Shown here one piece after another: positions 26,241 to 35,430 of a DNA stretch of 64,000 bases (its first letter is position 1; each line of letters opens with the position of its first letter). The notes under the pieces were generated by a model that was given only the letters and a program-made list of their open reading frames with translations, had not been told where the DNA came from and made no database searches. Position numbers and translations under genes: made by a program. The DNA lies in contig NZ_QNVT01000010.1 of NCBI RefSeq assembly GCF_003385515.1, forward strand, positions 142,024 through 206,023, written 5' to 3'. Origin of the DNA: Chryseobacterium pennae. Lineage in GTDB: Bacteria > Bacteroidota > Bacteroidia > Flavobacteriales > Weeksellaceae.

Positions 26241-26714
26241 TTAATACCTGATCCCGGTCTTTTTAAGAATAAAACTTAAAAGCCATATCGGCCCAATCAG
26301 CAGAAACTGGATATCTTTAAGAAAAGACGGCTTTTTTCCTTCAATCTTATGTCCGATAAACTGGAAAATCCATGTAATCACAAAAACACCGAAGTAAAGT
26401 ATCCAGGTTTGTTTGCCGAGGGTAATGTTGGTAAGATAAATACAATGTTCTGCCAAAAGCACAATCAAAATCATGGTGATTCCGATTAGTAAAGAAAGCC
26501 TTACATAATATAAACTTATCAGGGCAACAGCTACCAAACTTACAATACTGATACACCCAAAATAGGAAATGCAGAAATGAGAGGAAGGAATTAAGGAAAT
26601 AAATCCAAGGATAGAACAAAAAATAAGAGGTACACAAAACCAATGAATGAACTTGTTAGTCGCATTTCTATGGCTTTTACTATATTCTGCAAATAATAAA
26701 TCAACCTTTCTCAT
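26241..26714 (-). CDS. Mpo1-like (DUF962) membrane protein
   Basis: A 157-residue protein with about five hydrophobic segments. The N-terminus FAEYSKSHRNATNKFIHWFCVPL, with its conserved His residues (SHRN, IHW), and the later QFIGHKIEGKKPSFL with His are the DUF962/YGL010w signature. In yeast Mpo1 is an iron-dependent dioxygenase that alpha-oxidises 2-hydroxy fatty acids; bacterial members are assumed similar. The His residues that bind iron are present. Convergent with the 25195 gene (29-base gap) and divergent from the AraC gene. Confidence 0.85.
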   Translation of the reverse strand: MRKVDLLFAEYSKSHRNATNKFIHWFCVPLIFCSILGFISLIPSSHFCISYFGCISIVSLVAVALISLYYVRLSLLIGITMILIVLLAEHCIYLTNITLGKQTWILYFGVFVITWIFQFIGHKIEGKKPSFLKDIQFLLIGPIWLLSFILKKTGIRY

Positions 26715-26752
26715 ACTGACAGGAATTGGATAATTGCTAAAATAATAAAATT

Positions 26753-26783
26753 TTGTAATCAGTGGTAAGATTGCTTACATTTG
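26753..26783 (+). promoter_or_regulatory. promoter of the AraC regulator gene, leaderless geometry
   Basis: TTG at 26753-26755, a 20-base spacer, TACATTTG at 26776-26783: a full flavobacterial consensus. The start codon ATG follows only four bases later (26788), so the mRNA would have almost no leader. Confidence 0.65.
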
Positions 26784-26787
26784 TGTT

Positions 26788-27633
26788 ATGTCTGCCTTAG
26801 AAAAGTTCGGAGTAGAAATATCTACGGAACGTAATATTTTTGAAAGAATTGCCGTTGATAAACCCTTTCGGCCTGAAAATCCGGCATTTATTTTTATTAA
26901 ATCAGGAACCATAAAACTTCGCCAGCACTTCAGTGATCTGGAAGTTTCTGCCAATATGTTTATGGTAACAGATCCACAGACTATTTATGAAGTAGTAGCG
27001 GTAAGTGATGACTTTCAATCAAGAATGGTTTCCTATAAAAGGGATTTTATTTCGGCGCTATCGTTAAAATTCAATAGACTGATTACATACCGATATTTCA
27101 GACAGCAGATGAATAAAGGTGTTCCCTTTCCTGAGAATGAAATGGAAGTGGTCTGGAAAAGTGTCAATTTCCTGAAATTTATCCTTGATTCTGAAACTGA
27201 AATGCTGTACAAAAAAGAAATGGTAGAACATCTTTTCTCTGTTTTCTGTTATCAGATGGCCGGAATTATTTCAAAGGAAGATAATAATTCCATGAACCAG
27301 ATGTCCAGACAGGAAGAAATTGTATTCGTTTTTCTTACTGATCTTTCCGAGCATCATCTCACAGAGAGAACGGTAGAGTTCTATGCCGAAAGACAATCCA
27401 TTACAACCAGACATTTGTCAGCAGTAATCAAAGAGGTAACAGGGAAGTCAGCAAGCCAGATTATTGCTTTAATTGTGATTAATGAAGCAAAAGTACTTCT
27501 AAACTCTTCTAATAAACCTGTTTCTGAGATTTCTTCTATCCTTGGTTTTAGCGATCAGTATGCATTTTCTCACTTTTTTAAAAAACATCTGGAGGTAAGC
27601 CCAAGACAATACAGGCATCAGTTCGAAAGCTAA
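26788..27633 (+). CDS. AraC-family transcriptional regulator
   Basis: A 281-residue regulator. The N-terminal part (about 1-170) is a cupin-like sensor domain; the C-terminal AraC domain (about 185-281) has two helix-turn-helix units, the second recognisable from KPVSEISSILGFSDQYAFSHFFKKH and the closing SPRQYRHQF. It lies just upstream of a TolC/adaptor/MFS operon in the same direction and is the natural candidate to control it. A full promoter ends four bases before its ATG. The ligand is unknown. Confidence 0.9.
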   Translation: MSALEKFGVEISTERNIFERIAVDKPFRPENPAFIFIKSGTIKLRQHFSDLEVSANMFMVTDPQTIYEVVAVSDDFQSRMVSYKRDFISALSLKFNRLITYRYFRQQMNKGVPFPENEMEVVWKSVNFLKFILDSETEMLYKKEMVEHLFSVFCYQMAGIISKEDNNSMNQMSRQEEIVFVFLTDLSEHHLTERTVEFYAERQSITTRHLSAVIKEVTGKSASQIIALIVINEAKVLLNSSNKPVSEISSILGFSDQYAFSHFFKKHLEVSPRQYRHQFES

Positions 27634-27672
27634 AATCTTACATTTGAACATCTTTTTCCAAAAATCAAACAT

Positions 27673-27702
27673 TTGATTGAATTTGTTGTTGTCCTAACTT
27701 TG
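27673..27702 (+). promoter_or_regulatory. promoter of the TolC-adaptor-MFS operon
   Basis: TTG (27673-27675), 19-base spacer, TAACTTTG (27695-27702), a full match to the Bacteroidota consensus, 20 bases before the tolC-type ATG at 27723. Two more TTG triplets inside the spacer give alternative -33 sites. Confidence 0.75.
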
Positions 27703-27722
27703 CATCTGTAAAACAAGGTAAA

Positions 27723-29033
27723 ATGACAAAGAAAATAAAAACAGCACTATCAGTTCTGATAGCAGCTTTTCCTGCGCTGTTTTTTTCACAACAGATTAAA
27801 CAGTTGACCGCAGGGGAGATTGCTGAACTGGCAGTTCAGAATCATCAGCAGTTGAAGGTTTCCGCTCAGAATATTGATATTGCAAAACAGAATATCAATG
27901 TTGTTAAGCTTCAGAAACTTCCAACCATCACGGCTTCTACAAGCCAATTCTATTTGGGAGATGCAGTAGCCATCGATAAAGATTTTTCAAATTCTACAAA
28001 GGTTCCTATGCCTCATTATGGAAGCTCCTATGCTGTTCAGGCAACGCAGCTGATCTTTAAAGGAGGGTTGGTAAATAAATCTATTGAAATGGCAGGGCTT
28101 CGTGAACAGCTTTCTGAACTGGATCTGGAGAAAAATAAACAGGATGTGAAATTTTTAGTAATTTCAAACTATCTGGATGTCTACAAGATTATCAATCAGG
28201 AAGACGTGTTTCAGAATAACAAAAAGTTAGCTCAGGAACGTCTTAAGAATATTCAGAAATTCTATCAGCAGGGGATGGTGACCAGAAACGAAGTGATTCG
28301 TGGTGAGCTTGCCCTTAAAAATCTGGATCAGGGTATTCTGACGCTTTCAAATAATAAAAAAATCCTTAATTATAATTTAAATATTGCTTTAGGTTTATCT
28401 TCTGATACTGAAATTGTTCCTACTGAAAATCTGGAAAATAAAGAATCAGGAATCGGAATAGATTATTATATGAATCTTGCTCACGAAAGCAATCCGGTGT
28501 TGAAGTCAGCACAGAAAAATATAGCAGTAGCCGATAAAAATATTGAAATTATTAAAACCGATAATTCACCTACTGTAGCAGGATTTGGCGGATATACTTT
28601 ACAAAGACCAATTACTACGAGAAACCCTGTCTTGGATATGTATTCAGGAGGTTGGCAGACAGGTGTTTCTCTTAGTTACAATATCGATACCCTGTATAAA
28701 ACAAAAGAAAAAGTAAAATTAGGTGAACTGCAGAAGAATCAGGCCAATGATGCGATGACTTTGGTTCAACAGAATGTAGATATGGGAGTGAATGCAGCGT
28801 ATACCAAATATCAGGAGTCTATTCAGCAGGCAGATATTTTAAATGATTCCAAAAGGCTGGCAGAGGAAAACTATAAAATTACCGAAGCCAAATATCTGAA
28901 TCAATTGGCTGTACAGGCGGAAATGATTGATGCTCAAAACCAGAAACTGCAATCGGAATTGGATTATGCCAATGCAGAGATCAATGTTTTGTATCAATAT
29001 TATAACCTTTTGAAAGCTACGGGAACACTTTAA
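27723..29033 (+). CDS. TolC-family outer membrane efflux protein
   Basis: A 436-residue protein with signal peptide (IKTALSVLIAAFPALFFSQQ) and the two long repeated helical hairpins of the TolC fold (LAVQNHQQLKVSAQNIDIAKQ in the first half; AHESNPVLKSAQKNI in the second). It would form the outer-membrane trimer through which the adjacent adaptor and MFS pump expel a substrate. It is the first gene of a three-gene operon: the adaptor starts 22 bases after its stop codon. Confidence 0.92.
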   Translation: MTKKIKTALSVLIAAFPALFFSQQIKQLTAGEIAELAVQNHQQLKVSAQNIDIAKQNINVVKLQKLPTITASTSQFYLGDAVAIDKDFSNSTKVPMPHYGSSYAVQATQLIFKGGLVNKSIEMAGLREQLSELDLEKNKQDVKFLVISNYLDVYKIINQEDVFQNNKKLAQERLKNIQKFYQQGMVTRNEVIRGELALKNLDQGILTLSNNKKILNYNLNIALGLSSDTEIVPTENLENKESGIGIDYYMNLAHESNPVLKSAQKNIAVADKNIEIIKTDNSPTVAGFGGYTLQRPITTRNPVLDMYSGGWQTGVSLSYNIDTLYKTKEKVKLGELQKNQANDAMTLVQQNVDMGVNAAYTKYQESIQQADILNDSKRLAEENYKITEAKYLNQLAVQAEMIDAQNQKLQSELDYANAEINVLYQYYNLLKATGTL

Positions 29034-29055
29034 TTTTTAAACTGAAATCAACACA

Positions 29056-30174
29056 ATGGAAAACAAGGAACAAACTACTCAAAATACTACATCAACTCCC
29101 GCAAAACCAGCGGCAGACAACAAAAAAAAGCAGAATAAGAAAAATAAAATCAGAGCGATTATTTCCAATATCGTCGTTTTTCTGGTGATTGGATTCGGAT
29201 TATTCTGGCTTATTCGTGAATATTTTCACATCGGAAATAAAACCTATACAGAAGCGGCTCAGGTAGAAGAATTCATTAACCCGATCAACACAAGGGTTTC
29301 TGCTTATATCAAAGAAATTAAATTTATTGAGCACCAAAGAGTTAAAAAAGGAGATACACTGGTTATTTTGGATGAACGTGAAATCATTACCCAACTGGGA
29401 CAGGCAGAAGCAGCTTACCAAAATGCTATGGCTCAGAAAACAGCAACCAGCTCTTCTGTAAATACAGTTTCCAATAACGTAAATGTAATGGAATCTAATA
29501 TTGCAGGGGCAAAAGCAAGACTTTGGAATGCTGAGCAGAATCTGAACAGATACAAAAACCTTTTATCTGCAGAAGCGGTAACAAGACAACAGTACGATCA
29601 GGTAAAAACTGAATATGATGCCCAGAAAGCAGCCTATGAGACGTTGGTGAACCAAAAACAATCGGCAAATCTTTCTACTACAGAAGTGAAAAGCAGATTG
29701 GGAATTAACGAGGCAGAGATTAAAAGAACAAAATCTGCACTGGATATGGCGAGAATCAACCTTTCTTATACTGTTATTACTGCTCCTTACGATGGAGTGA
29801 TGGGAAGAAGAACAATTTCTGAAGGTCAATTGATTCAGCCGGGTCAGCAAGTAGCAACCATCGTATTAAACGGTCAGAAGTGGGTAACAGCCAACTTCCT
29901 TGAAAGCCAGATGCCTAATATTAAAGTAGGAGAGAAGATGATAATGACGGCAGATGCATTGGGTGGAAAGCAGTTTGAAGGAGTTGTAACCGCTGTTTCT
30001 GCTGCTACCGGATCAAGATATTCAAGTGTGCCAACCGATAATTCGACCGGTAACTTCATTAAAGTACAGCAGAGAATCCCTGTAAGAATAGAGTTCACTG
30101 CTTCCAACAAAAAAGAAGATCTGGAGAAGTTAAGTGCAGGAATGAATATGAATGTGAATATTAATAAAGACTAG
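29056..30174 (+). CDS. HlyD/EmrA-type membrane fusion protein
   Basis: A 372-residue adaptor. A charged N-terminal tail, one membrane helix (about 33-55, IISNIVVFLVIGFGLFWL), a lipoyl/barrel-sandwich domain split by a long coiled-coil hairpin (about 110-240), then VITAPYDGVMGRRTISEGQL closing the lipoyl domain and a beta-barrel. This is the EmrA layout, pairing with an MFS pump. It lies between the TolC and MFS genes and bridges them across the periplasm. Confidence 0.93.
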   Translation: MENKEQTTQNTTSTPAKPAADNKKKQNKKNKIRAIISNIVVFLVIGFGLFWLIREYFHIGNKTYTEAAQVEEFINPINTRVSAYIKEIKFIEHQRVKKGDTLVILDEREIITQLGQAEAAYQNAMAQKTATSSSVNTVSNNVNVMESNIAGAKARLWNAEQNLNRYKNLLSAEAVTRQQYDQVKTEYDAQKAAYETLVNQKQSANLSTTEVKSRLGINEAEIKRTKSALDMARINLSYTVITAPYDGVMGRRTISEGQLIQPGQQVATIVLNGQKWVTANFLESQMPNIKVGEKMIMTADALGGKQFEGVVTAVSAATGSRYSSVPTDNSTGNFIKVQQRIPVRIEFTASNKKEDLEKLSAGMNMNVNINKD

Positions 30175-30176
30175 AA

Positions 30177-30262
30177 GATGGAAGATATCAGATTCCAGGC
30201 ATTATGGAGTGTAAAGAATTAAGGTTGAATATTGAAAGTCTGCCATCTGATATCTGAAATCT
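30177..30262. repeat. dispersed CTGATATCTGAAATCT-type intergenic repeat
   Basis: Contains GATATCAGATTCCAGGC and CTGATATCTGAAATCTATTATCT. Related words recur before guaA (62238-62315, CAGATTCCAGAC, CTGATATCTG, CTGAAATCTGATATCT) and before purM (57020-57052, CTGAGATCTGAAACATATTATCT). These short words in front of three genes appear to be a dispersed repeat family; function unknown. Confidence 0.55.
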
Positions 30263-30274
30263 ATTATCTACAAT

Positions 30275-31867
30275 ATGTACAACAAAGGATTATATAACGA
30301 CTGGGTACCTAAACCCATACAGCTCCTGCTGATTGTATTGCTGCTTGCTGTGGTAATGCCGATTGGTGGGGTGTATACCGGGAACATTAGCTCTTTGGTG
30401 AGTGGTACCGGAGCGATGACAGAATATTTTATGTGGGCAAATTATGCAACCACTATTGGAATGGGAGCGTGTATGCCGGTTGTTATCAGAATTAAAATGA
30501 GATTTAAAGTAAGAGACAAATTGGTGCTGTTATTGGTTCTTTTAGGATTATTAAGCTACATCAATTCTACTACTTTACAGCCGATGATCTTTGTTTTTTC
30601 CGCTTTACTGATCGGATTTATGAAGATGATGGTAACTATAGAACTCTTCCTGCCATTGATGGTAATGATTGGGAACAGAGGGATTTTTTATGGAGCATTT
30701 TATACATTTGTTCTGGTGATGAATCAGGTAGCTGTGTATTATTCAGCAGAGTTTGCTCTTCTTTATAATTGGCAGCAGTATTATGTTTTTACAGCAGTTT
30801 TATGCTTTATTTTAGCTTTGATACACTGGATTTTCATGCATAACAAATACTTTGCCCTGAAAGTTCCATTGCATTATATTGACTGGCTGAGTATCCTGCT
30901 TTTCATTTCAACCTTTATGTTTTCGGCCTATGTGTATGCATTCGGAAGACAACAGGACTGGTTGAATTCAAAGAATATCATTAATGCAAGTATTGCAGCT
31001 TTTGTAAGTTTTGCATTGCTTTCCATTCGGCAGTTAACTTTAAAGAGACCTTATCTTTCTTTTAAAATTTTTACAAAAAGTAATGTACAGAACGGTTTAT
31101 TTATGCTGTTCTGGCTGGGGATGTTCTTAGGAACGGCTTCCCTTCAGAATACTTTTGCTGTAGGAGTTTTAGGGTATGATCAGTTAACCAATGCGAAACT
31201 GAGCATGATGATGATTCCGGGAATCATGGTGGCTGGGGTGATTGCTATATTTTGGTTTAAAAAAGAAAAACCATTGAAAATGTATATTTTTTCAGGATTT
31301 GCAGGAATGATAGGATATGCAATTATCATGTATTTTTCCATGGTTCTGGAATTCAATTATGATAACTGGTACTTACCTATGTTTTTAAAAGGCTATGGAA
31401 TGTGTTCCCTGTTTATCTCTGTGTGGTTTTATACTTTAGACAAGCTTGAAATGGATGAAATGCTGGCAGCGATCGGATTGGTATTGGTTTGGAGAACCTT
31501 CTTAGCTGTAGGTATTTTTTCAACCCTATATTCATGGTTACAGTACCGTTTTCAGGTTACCGCAATAGGAGATCTTGCTGTTTATATGGATGGCATGACG
31601 GTAACTCCGCAGAATGTGATAGCCAATATGAAAGCCATTCAGCTTAATGCGATTCTGGTAGCCACTAAAAAGATATTCGGATTTATAATTCTGATTGGTT
31701 TTGGAGTCCTTTTGTATGTGGTAACCCATCATTTCGGGGCTAAAAGATTCCAGTATTTCAAATTTATCAGAGTACTTGGCGGGAAATCTGTTATTGCAAG
31801 AAGAAGACTTCGTGAACGCAAAAGATTATTAGAAGAAATAAAAGACGCAGCAGGGCCTGCGATGTAA
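30275..31867 (+). CDS. MFS efflux transporter (EmrB-like, 14 segments)
   Basis: A 530-residue inner-membrane protein with about 14 hydrophobic segments and a basic C-terminal tail (ARRRLRERKRLLEEI), consistent with the DHA2-type partners of EmrA adaptors. It should drive proton-coupled export of a small molecule through the adjacent adaptor and TolC. The operon is followed by siderophore-uptake genes, so a siderophore or metal chelator is a possible substrate, but ordinary multidrug export cannot be excluded. A 100-base gap with a dispersed repeat precedes it. Confidence 0.85.
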   Translation: MYNKGLYNDWVPKPIQLLLIVLLLAVVMPIGGVYTGNISSLVSGTGAMTEYFMWANYATTIGMGACMPVVIRIKMRFKVRDKLVLLLVLLGLLSYINSTTLQPMIFVFSALLIGFMKMMVTIELFLPLMVMIGNRGIFYGAFYTFVLVMNQVAVYYSAEFALLYNWQQYYVFTAVLCFILALIHWIFMHNKYFALKVPLHYIDWLSILLFISTFMFSAYVYAFGRQQDWLNSKNIINASIAAFVSFALLSIRQLTLKRPYLSFKIFTKSNVQNGLFMLFWLGMFLGTASLQNTFAVGVLGYDQLTNAKLSMMMIPGIMVAGVIAIFWFKKEKPLKMYIFSGFAGMIGYAIIMYFSMVLEFNYDNWYLPMFLKGYGMCSLFISVWFYTLDKLEMDEMLAAIGLVLVWRTFLAVGIFSTLYSWLQYRFQVTAIGDLAVYMDGMTVTPQNVIANMKAIQLNAILVATKKIFGFIILIGFGVLLYVVTHHFGAKRFQYFKFIRVLGGKSVIARRRLRERKRLLEEIKDAAGPAM

Positions 31868-31887
31868 AGATACCTTGTTTTTCACTG

Positions 31888-31928
31888 TAAGATCCTGGTC
31901 CTTAGTTGGGCTGGGATCTTATTATTTT
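31888..31928 (+). terminator. intrinsic terminator of the efflux operon
   Basis: TAAGATCC (31888-31895) pairs with GGATCTTA (31914-31921), followed by TTATTTTT. Confidence 0.7.
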
Positions 31929-31933
31929 TGGTA

Positions 31934-32177
31934 GGGAAGTGGGAGGCTGGAAGAGGGAAGTTATGATAGACGGTTAAGATCTATATCTCAATTTTTATAG
32001 ATGGAATACTGCATATTGAACTTAAGTTTTATAAGGCGGGAAGCGGGAGGCTGGAAGAGGGAAGTTATGATAGACGGTTAAAGACTGTTGCTCAGTGTAA
32101 GAAAATTATTGAAAAGTAGTTATAGCTATACTGATGACATAAATAACTTCCTGTCCCCAGCTTCCATCTTCCAGCCT
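31934..32177. repeat. 44-bp direct repeat pair with an inverted partner
   Basis: 31934-31977 and 32038-32081 match at 43 of 44 bases (GGGAGGCTGGAAGAGGGAAG as the central block, then TTATGATAGACGGTTAA). At 32143-32177 an inverted, diverged copy (ATAACTTCC...CATCTTCCAGCCT) lies before the TonB receptor. The region is otherwise without genes (31868-32273). Confidence 0.85.
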
Positions 32178-32237
32178 TTACATCAAAAAAGTGAAAAATT
32201 TCATCTTTTCTTATTTTTATTGTTTCTAAATAAGAAT

Positions 32238-32245
32238 TACCTTTG
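32238..32245 (+). promoter_or_regulatory. -7 promoter element of the TonB-dependent receptor
   Basis: TACCTTTG matches TAnnTTTG; a TTG lies 15 bases upstream (shorter than the usual 17-23). It sits 28 bases before the start codon. No Fur box of clear quality is seen. Confidence 0.4.
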
Positions 32246-32273
32246 CCGGATTATAAAACTTTGATTTGAAGGA

Positions 32274-34484
32274 ATGAAAAAGCAGTACGCATTCATAGGT
32301 CTATTGGCATCGGGATTACTATTTTCCCAAACTGTTAGAGATTCTGTAGCCTCTAAAGGTATAGAAGATGTTGTCATCGTAGCATCCAGAAAACCTACCA
32401 AAATATCTGAGATTCCCGGTACCGTTTGGGTTGTTCAGAAAGAAAAAATTCAGGAACAGGCCAAAAGCGGGGTTCCGATTAAGGAAATGTTATCCATTTT
32501 AATTCCAAGTATGGATATTGGTCCGCAAGGAAGAACAAACTACGGACAGAATATGAGAGGACGTTCTGCCCTGGTAATGATTGACGGAGTTTCTTTGAAC
32601 AGTATCCGTGCCATCAGCCGTCAGCTGGATGCCATTGATCCGTTTAATATTGAAAGAATCGAGGTGCTTTCCGGAGCCAGCTCTGTCTACGGTGGAAATG
32701 CAACCGGTGGTATCATTAATATTATTACAAAAATACCATCCAAAAAAGGAATCAGCGGAGAAACTGAACTGGGTGTACGTACAGGATTTATGGGAAAAGA
32801 TGACCATGATTTCCGTGCAGCACAATCTATTGCAGGAAAAGGAGAAAAGTTCTTCGGGAGACTGGGAATTGCTTATCAGCAGAATGGTGGAGTATATGGA
32901 GCTGATCAGAAACAGCTTTTTACAGATATTACCCAAACCGATCTTCAGTATAACCAATCTATTGATGTCCTTGCAACCGGAGGATATCAATTTAACAACA
33001 AGCATAAAATAACAGCTTCTGTTCAATATTATAACTCAAAATTCAATGGTGACAGAAGTTTATATTTAGGACAAAACCTAAGCGCATTTACCAAGAAAGA
33101 CGGAAGTCTACTGGAGATGAGAGATGGGTTTTCTTCCGATAAAAATGTAGGTACAGAGCGCTATATGGCAACAGTAGCCTACAATGGAAATAATATTCTG
33201 GGTGGGCAGGGTCTTTATATTCAGCTTGCCACGAGAGGAGAAAAACTAGGATTTTATCCTTTCCCCGGAAATGTAAAGCTGGACAAAACGAGTATGGCTT
33301 ATATGTCTTCTTCACAGCAGGATACTTATTATTCTGGAATTAAAGCTTTATTGTCAAAATCATGGAAGGGATTGAATGTTACTTATGGAGCTGATATAGA
33401 TTTTGAAAAGTTTGAAGGAACACAATCGGTATATGATATTACTAAAACAATGTCCAGTGGCGGATTAATTAACCAGACTCAATACAGGTTAGGAAGATAT
33501 CCTACTAACCATTCTCAAAGTTATGCAGGATATGTTCAGGCAAAATTTAACATTATTCCAAAGTTACAGCTTAATGCAGGAGTACGTTACCAGCACATCA
33601 ACGTAAAAATGGATGATTTTGTAGGCTCTGTACAACAGACACAGATTGCTATGGGATATGGAGCCTCCGCTTCAGCCATTCCGGGAGGAGAAAGCTCATA
33701 TAATGTCACATTAGCCAATGCCGGATTACTGTATAAAATCAGTGAGCAGCACCAGGCATGGGGAACATTCTCCCAAGGTGCAAGCTTAGCAGATCCTGCT
33801 AAATATTATGGAATAGGAACCTATAAACTGAACGGAACCCATTGGGATGTAGTTTCCAGTATCAATGTCAAAGAGCAGCCTTTACAGGCCATCAAAACCA
33901 ATCAGTTTGAAGTAGGATACCGTATTAATAAAGGTGGGTTGAGAGCACAGGTTGCCGGATTCTTAAGTAATTCTGACAAAACTGTAGCTGTAGATAAAAA
34001 TACATTCCAGATTCTTGTTAATGACCTGAAATTAAGAAATATGGGAATTGAAGCTGAGATTTCTTATTCTATGAACAACGGAGTGTATTTCGGAGCAAGT
34101 GGATTATTGATCAAATCTGAAGTAGACAATAAGGGCGAATGGCAGAAACAGGAAATTTACAATGCTTCTCCATCAAAATTAGTAACATACATTGGATATA
34201 ACGTGAAAAACTGGTCGTTCAGGTTCCAGTCTTTACAGAATTTCAAGCAGAAGGATGAGCTTAATAATGTAGTGGAAGGATACAATACATCAGACCTTAT
34301 GATAGGCTACCGATTCCAGTTTGGGAAGTTCAATCTTGGAATTCAGAATCTGTTCAATACGGATTACCAGACCATCTGGAGCAAGCGTTCCCAGATTTTA
34401 TACTCAAGCTACGGAATTCCGGACTTGTTTAATTATAAAGGAAGAGGCAGAACATTCAACCTGTCTTATACTTTTGAATTTTAA
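32274..34484 (+). CDS. TonB-dependent receptor, probable siderophore receptor
   Basis: A 736-residue outer-membrane receptor with signal peptide (QYAFIGLLASGLLFSQ), a TonB-box-like IEDVVIVAS, a plug domain (about 30-160, with EIPGTVWVVQKEKI, RGRSALVMIDGV and VLSGASSVYGGNATGGIINI) and a 22-strand barrel ending in the aromatic signature SYTFEF. The plug motifs are those of siderophore receptors rather than SusC proteins, and a siderophore-interacting reductase follows. The exact ligand cannot be read from the sequence. Confidence 0.88.
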   Translation: MKKQYAFIGLLASGLLFSQTVRDSVASKGIEDVVIVASRKPTKISEIPGTVWVVQKEKIQEQAKSGVPIKEMLSILIPSMDIGPQGRTNYGQNMRGRSALVMIDGVSLNSIRAISRQLDAIDPFNIERIEVLSGASSVYGGNATGGIINIITKIPSKKGISGETELGVRTGFMGKDDHDFRAAQSIAGKGEKFFGRLGIAYQQNGGVYGADQKQLFTDITQTDLQYNQSIDVLATGGYQFNNKHKITASVQYYNSKFNGDRSLYLGQNLSAFTKKDGSLLEMRDGFSSDKNVGTERYMATVAYNGNNILGGQGLYIQLATRGEKLGFYPFPGNVKLDKTSMAYMSSSQQDTYYSGIKALLSKSWKGLNVTYGADIDFEKFEGTQSVYDITKTMSSGGLINQTQYRLGRYPTNHSQSYAGYVQAKFNIIPKLQLNAGVRYQHINVKMDDFVGSVQQTQIAMGYGASASAIPGGESSYNVTLANAGLLYKISEQHQAWGTFSQGASLADPAKYYGIGTYKLNGTHWDVVSSINVKEQPLQAIKTNQFEVGYRINKGGLRAQVAGFLSNSDKTVAVDKNTFQILVNDLKLRNMGIEAEISYSMNNGVYFGASGLLIKSEVDNKGEWQKQEIYNASPSKLVTYIGYNVKNWSFRFQSLQNFKQKDELNNVVEGYNTSDLMIGYRFQFGKFNLGIQNLFNTDYQTIWSKRSQILYSSYGIPDLFNYKGRGRTFNLSYTFEF

Positions 34485-34535
34485 AAAAATAAGATTAAGG
34501 TATTATGCCTTAGTCTGAATCAAATACTTTCTATA

Positions 34536-34571
34536 AATCCGGTTTCTGATATTGATCGGAAGCCGGATTTT
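34536..34571 (+). terminator. hairpin terminator between receptor and reductase genes
   Basis: AATCCGGTTTC pairs with GAAGCCGGATT (one G-T pair), followed by TT; may reduce readthrough into the reductase gene. Confidence 0.65.
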
Positions 34572-34592
34572 AACTTAAAAATAAATTCAGTT

Positions 34593-35402
34593 ATGGCTCA
34601 AATTTCAACAGGGCAGTTCATTGCCGAAGTTACCAGAAAAGAATACATCACCTATCATTTTATCAGAGTGTATCTGTATTCTCCCGAAGTTCATTTGTTT
34701 AAAAATACCACGATAGGAGACAATAATAAAATTGCCATTCCTCCCGTTGGATTAAACGAAGTGCATTTCCCAACTATAGAAAATGATGAATGGGTATATC
34801 CGCCAAAAGAAGTGGCTCCATCCATCAGGACATATACGCATAGGGGAATTGATCTGGAAAAGAATGAAATCTTTATTGATTTTGTAGATCATGGAGACGG
34901 AGGTCCGGCCTCAAAATGGGTAAGAGAAGCAAAAGCAGGTTCAAAGCTTGGAGTAATGATGCGTCTTGGTGAAAAAGAGCTGTATCCTGAAGCAGAATGG
35001 TATTTATTGGCAGGTGATGCTACGGCAATTCCTGTATTAAGTGCTATTTTAGAAACCCTTCCGGAAACAGCAAAAGGAATCTGTATTATCGAAGTTCACG
35101 GAAAAGAAGATGAGCAGATCTTAGAAACTAAAGCAGATATTGAGTTTAGATGGCTTCATAATTCCCAGCCTCAGGTCAGCAGTGAAATTGCTGATGTGGT
35201 AAAGAGTATAGAGATTCCTGAAACATCAAAATTTGGCTATGTAGCTTGTGAATTCTCTAGTGTTAAAGAAATACGCACTTATCTTAGAAAAGAAAAGAAC
35301 TGGACCTCAAAAGAACTCTACGCTTTTTCTTACTGGAAAGCCGGTAAAGCAGAGAACGAGTCGCAGGAAGACAGGCACGAAGAGAAGGAATCAATAGCAT
35401 AA
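34593..35402 (+). CDS. siderophore-interacting protein (ferric-siderophore reductase)
   Basis: A 269-residue flavoprotein of the ViuB/SIP family: an N-terminal FAD-binding barrel with RTYTHRGID as the flavin motif and FVDHGDGGPASKWV (PAS-W segment), then a NAD(P)H-binding SIP domain (YLLAGDATAIPVLSAILE; GYVACEFSSVKEIRTYLRKE; AFSYWKAGKAE). It reduces ferric siderophores in the cytoplasm to free iron. Lies 108 bases behind the receptor. Together they form an iron-siderophore uptake pair. Confidence 0.93.
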   Translation: MAQISTGQFIAEVTRKEYITYHFIRVYLYSPEVHLFKNTTIGDNNKIAIPPVGLNEVHFPTIENDEWVYPPKEVAPSIRTYTHRGIDLEKNEIFIDFVDHGDGGPASKWVREAKAGSKLGVMMRLGEKELYPEAEWYLLAGDATAIPVLSAILETLPETAKGICIIEVHGKEDEQILETKADIEFRWLHNSQPQVSSEIADVVKSIEIPETSKFGYVACEFSSVKEIRTYLRKEKNWTSKELYAFSYWKAGKAENESQEDRHEEKESIA

Positions 35403-35430
35403 TGGAGTTAAGGTAAGGGACCTTTTTAAT

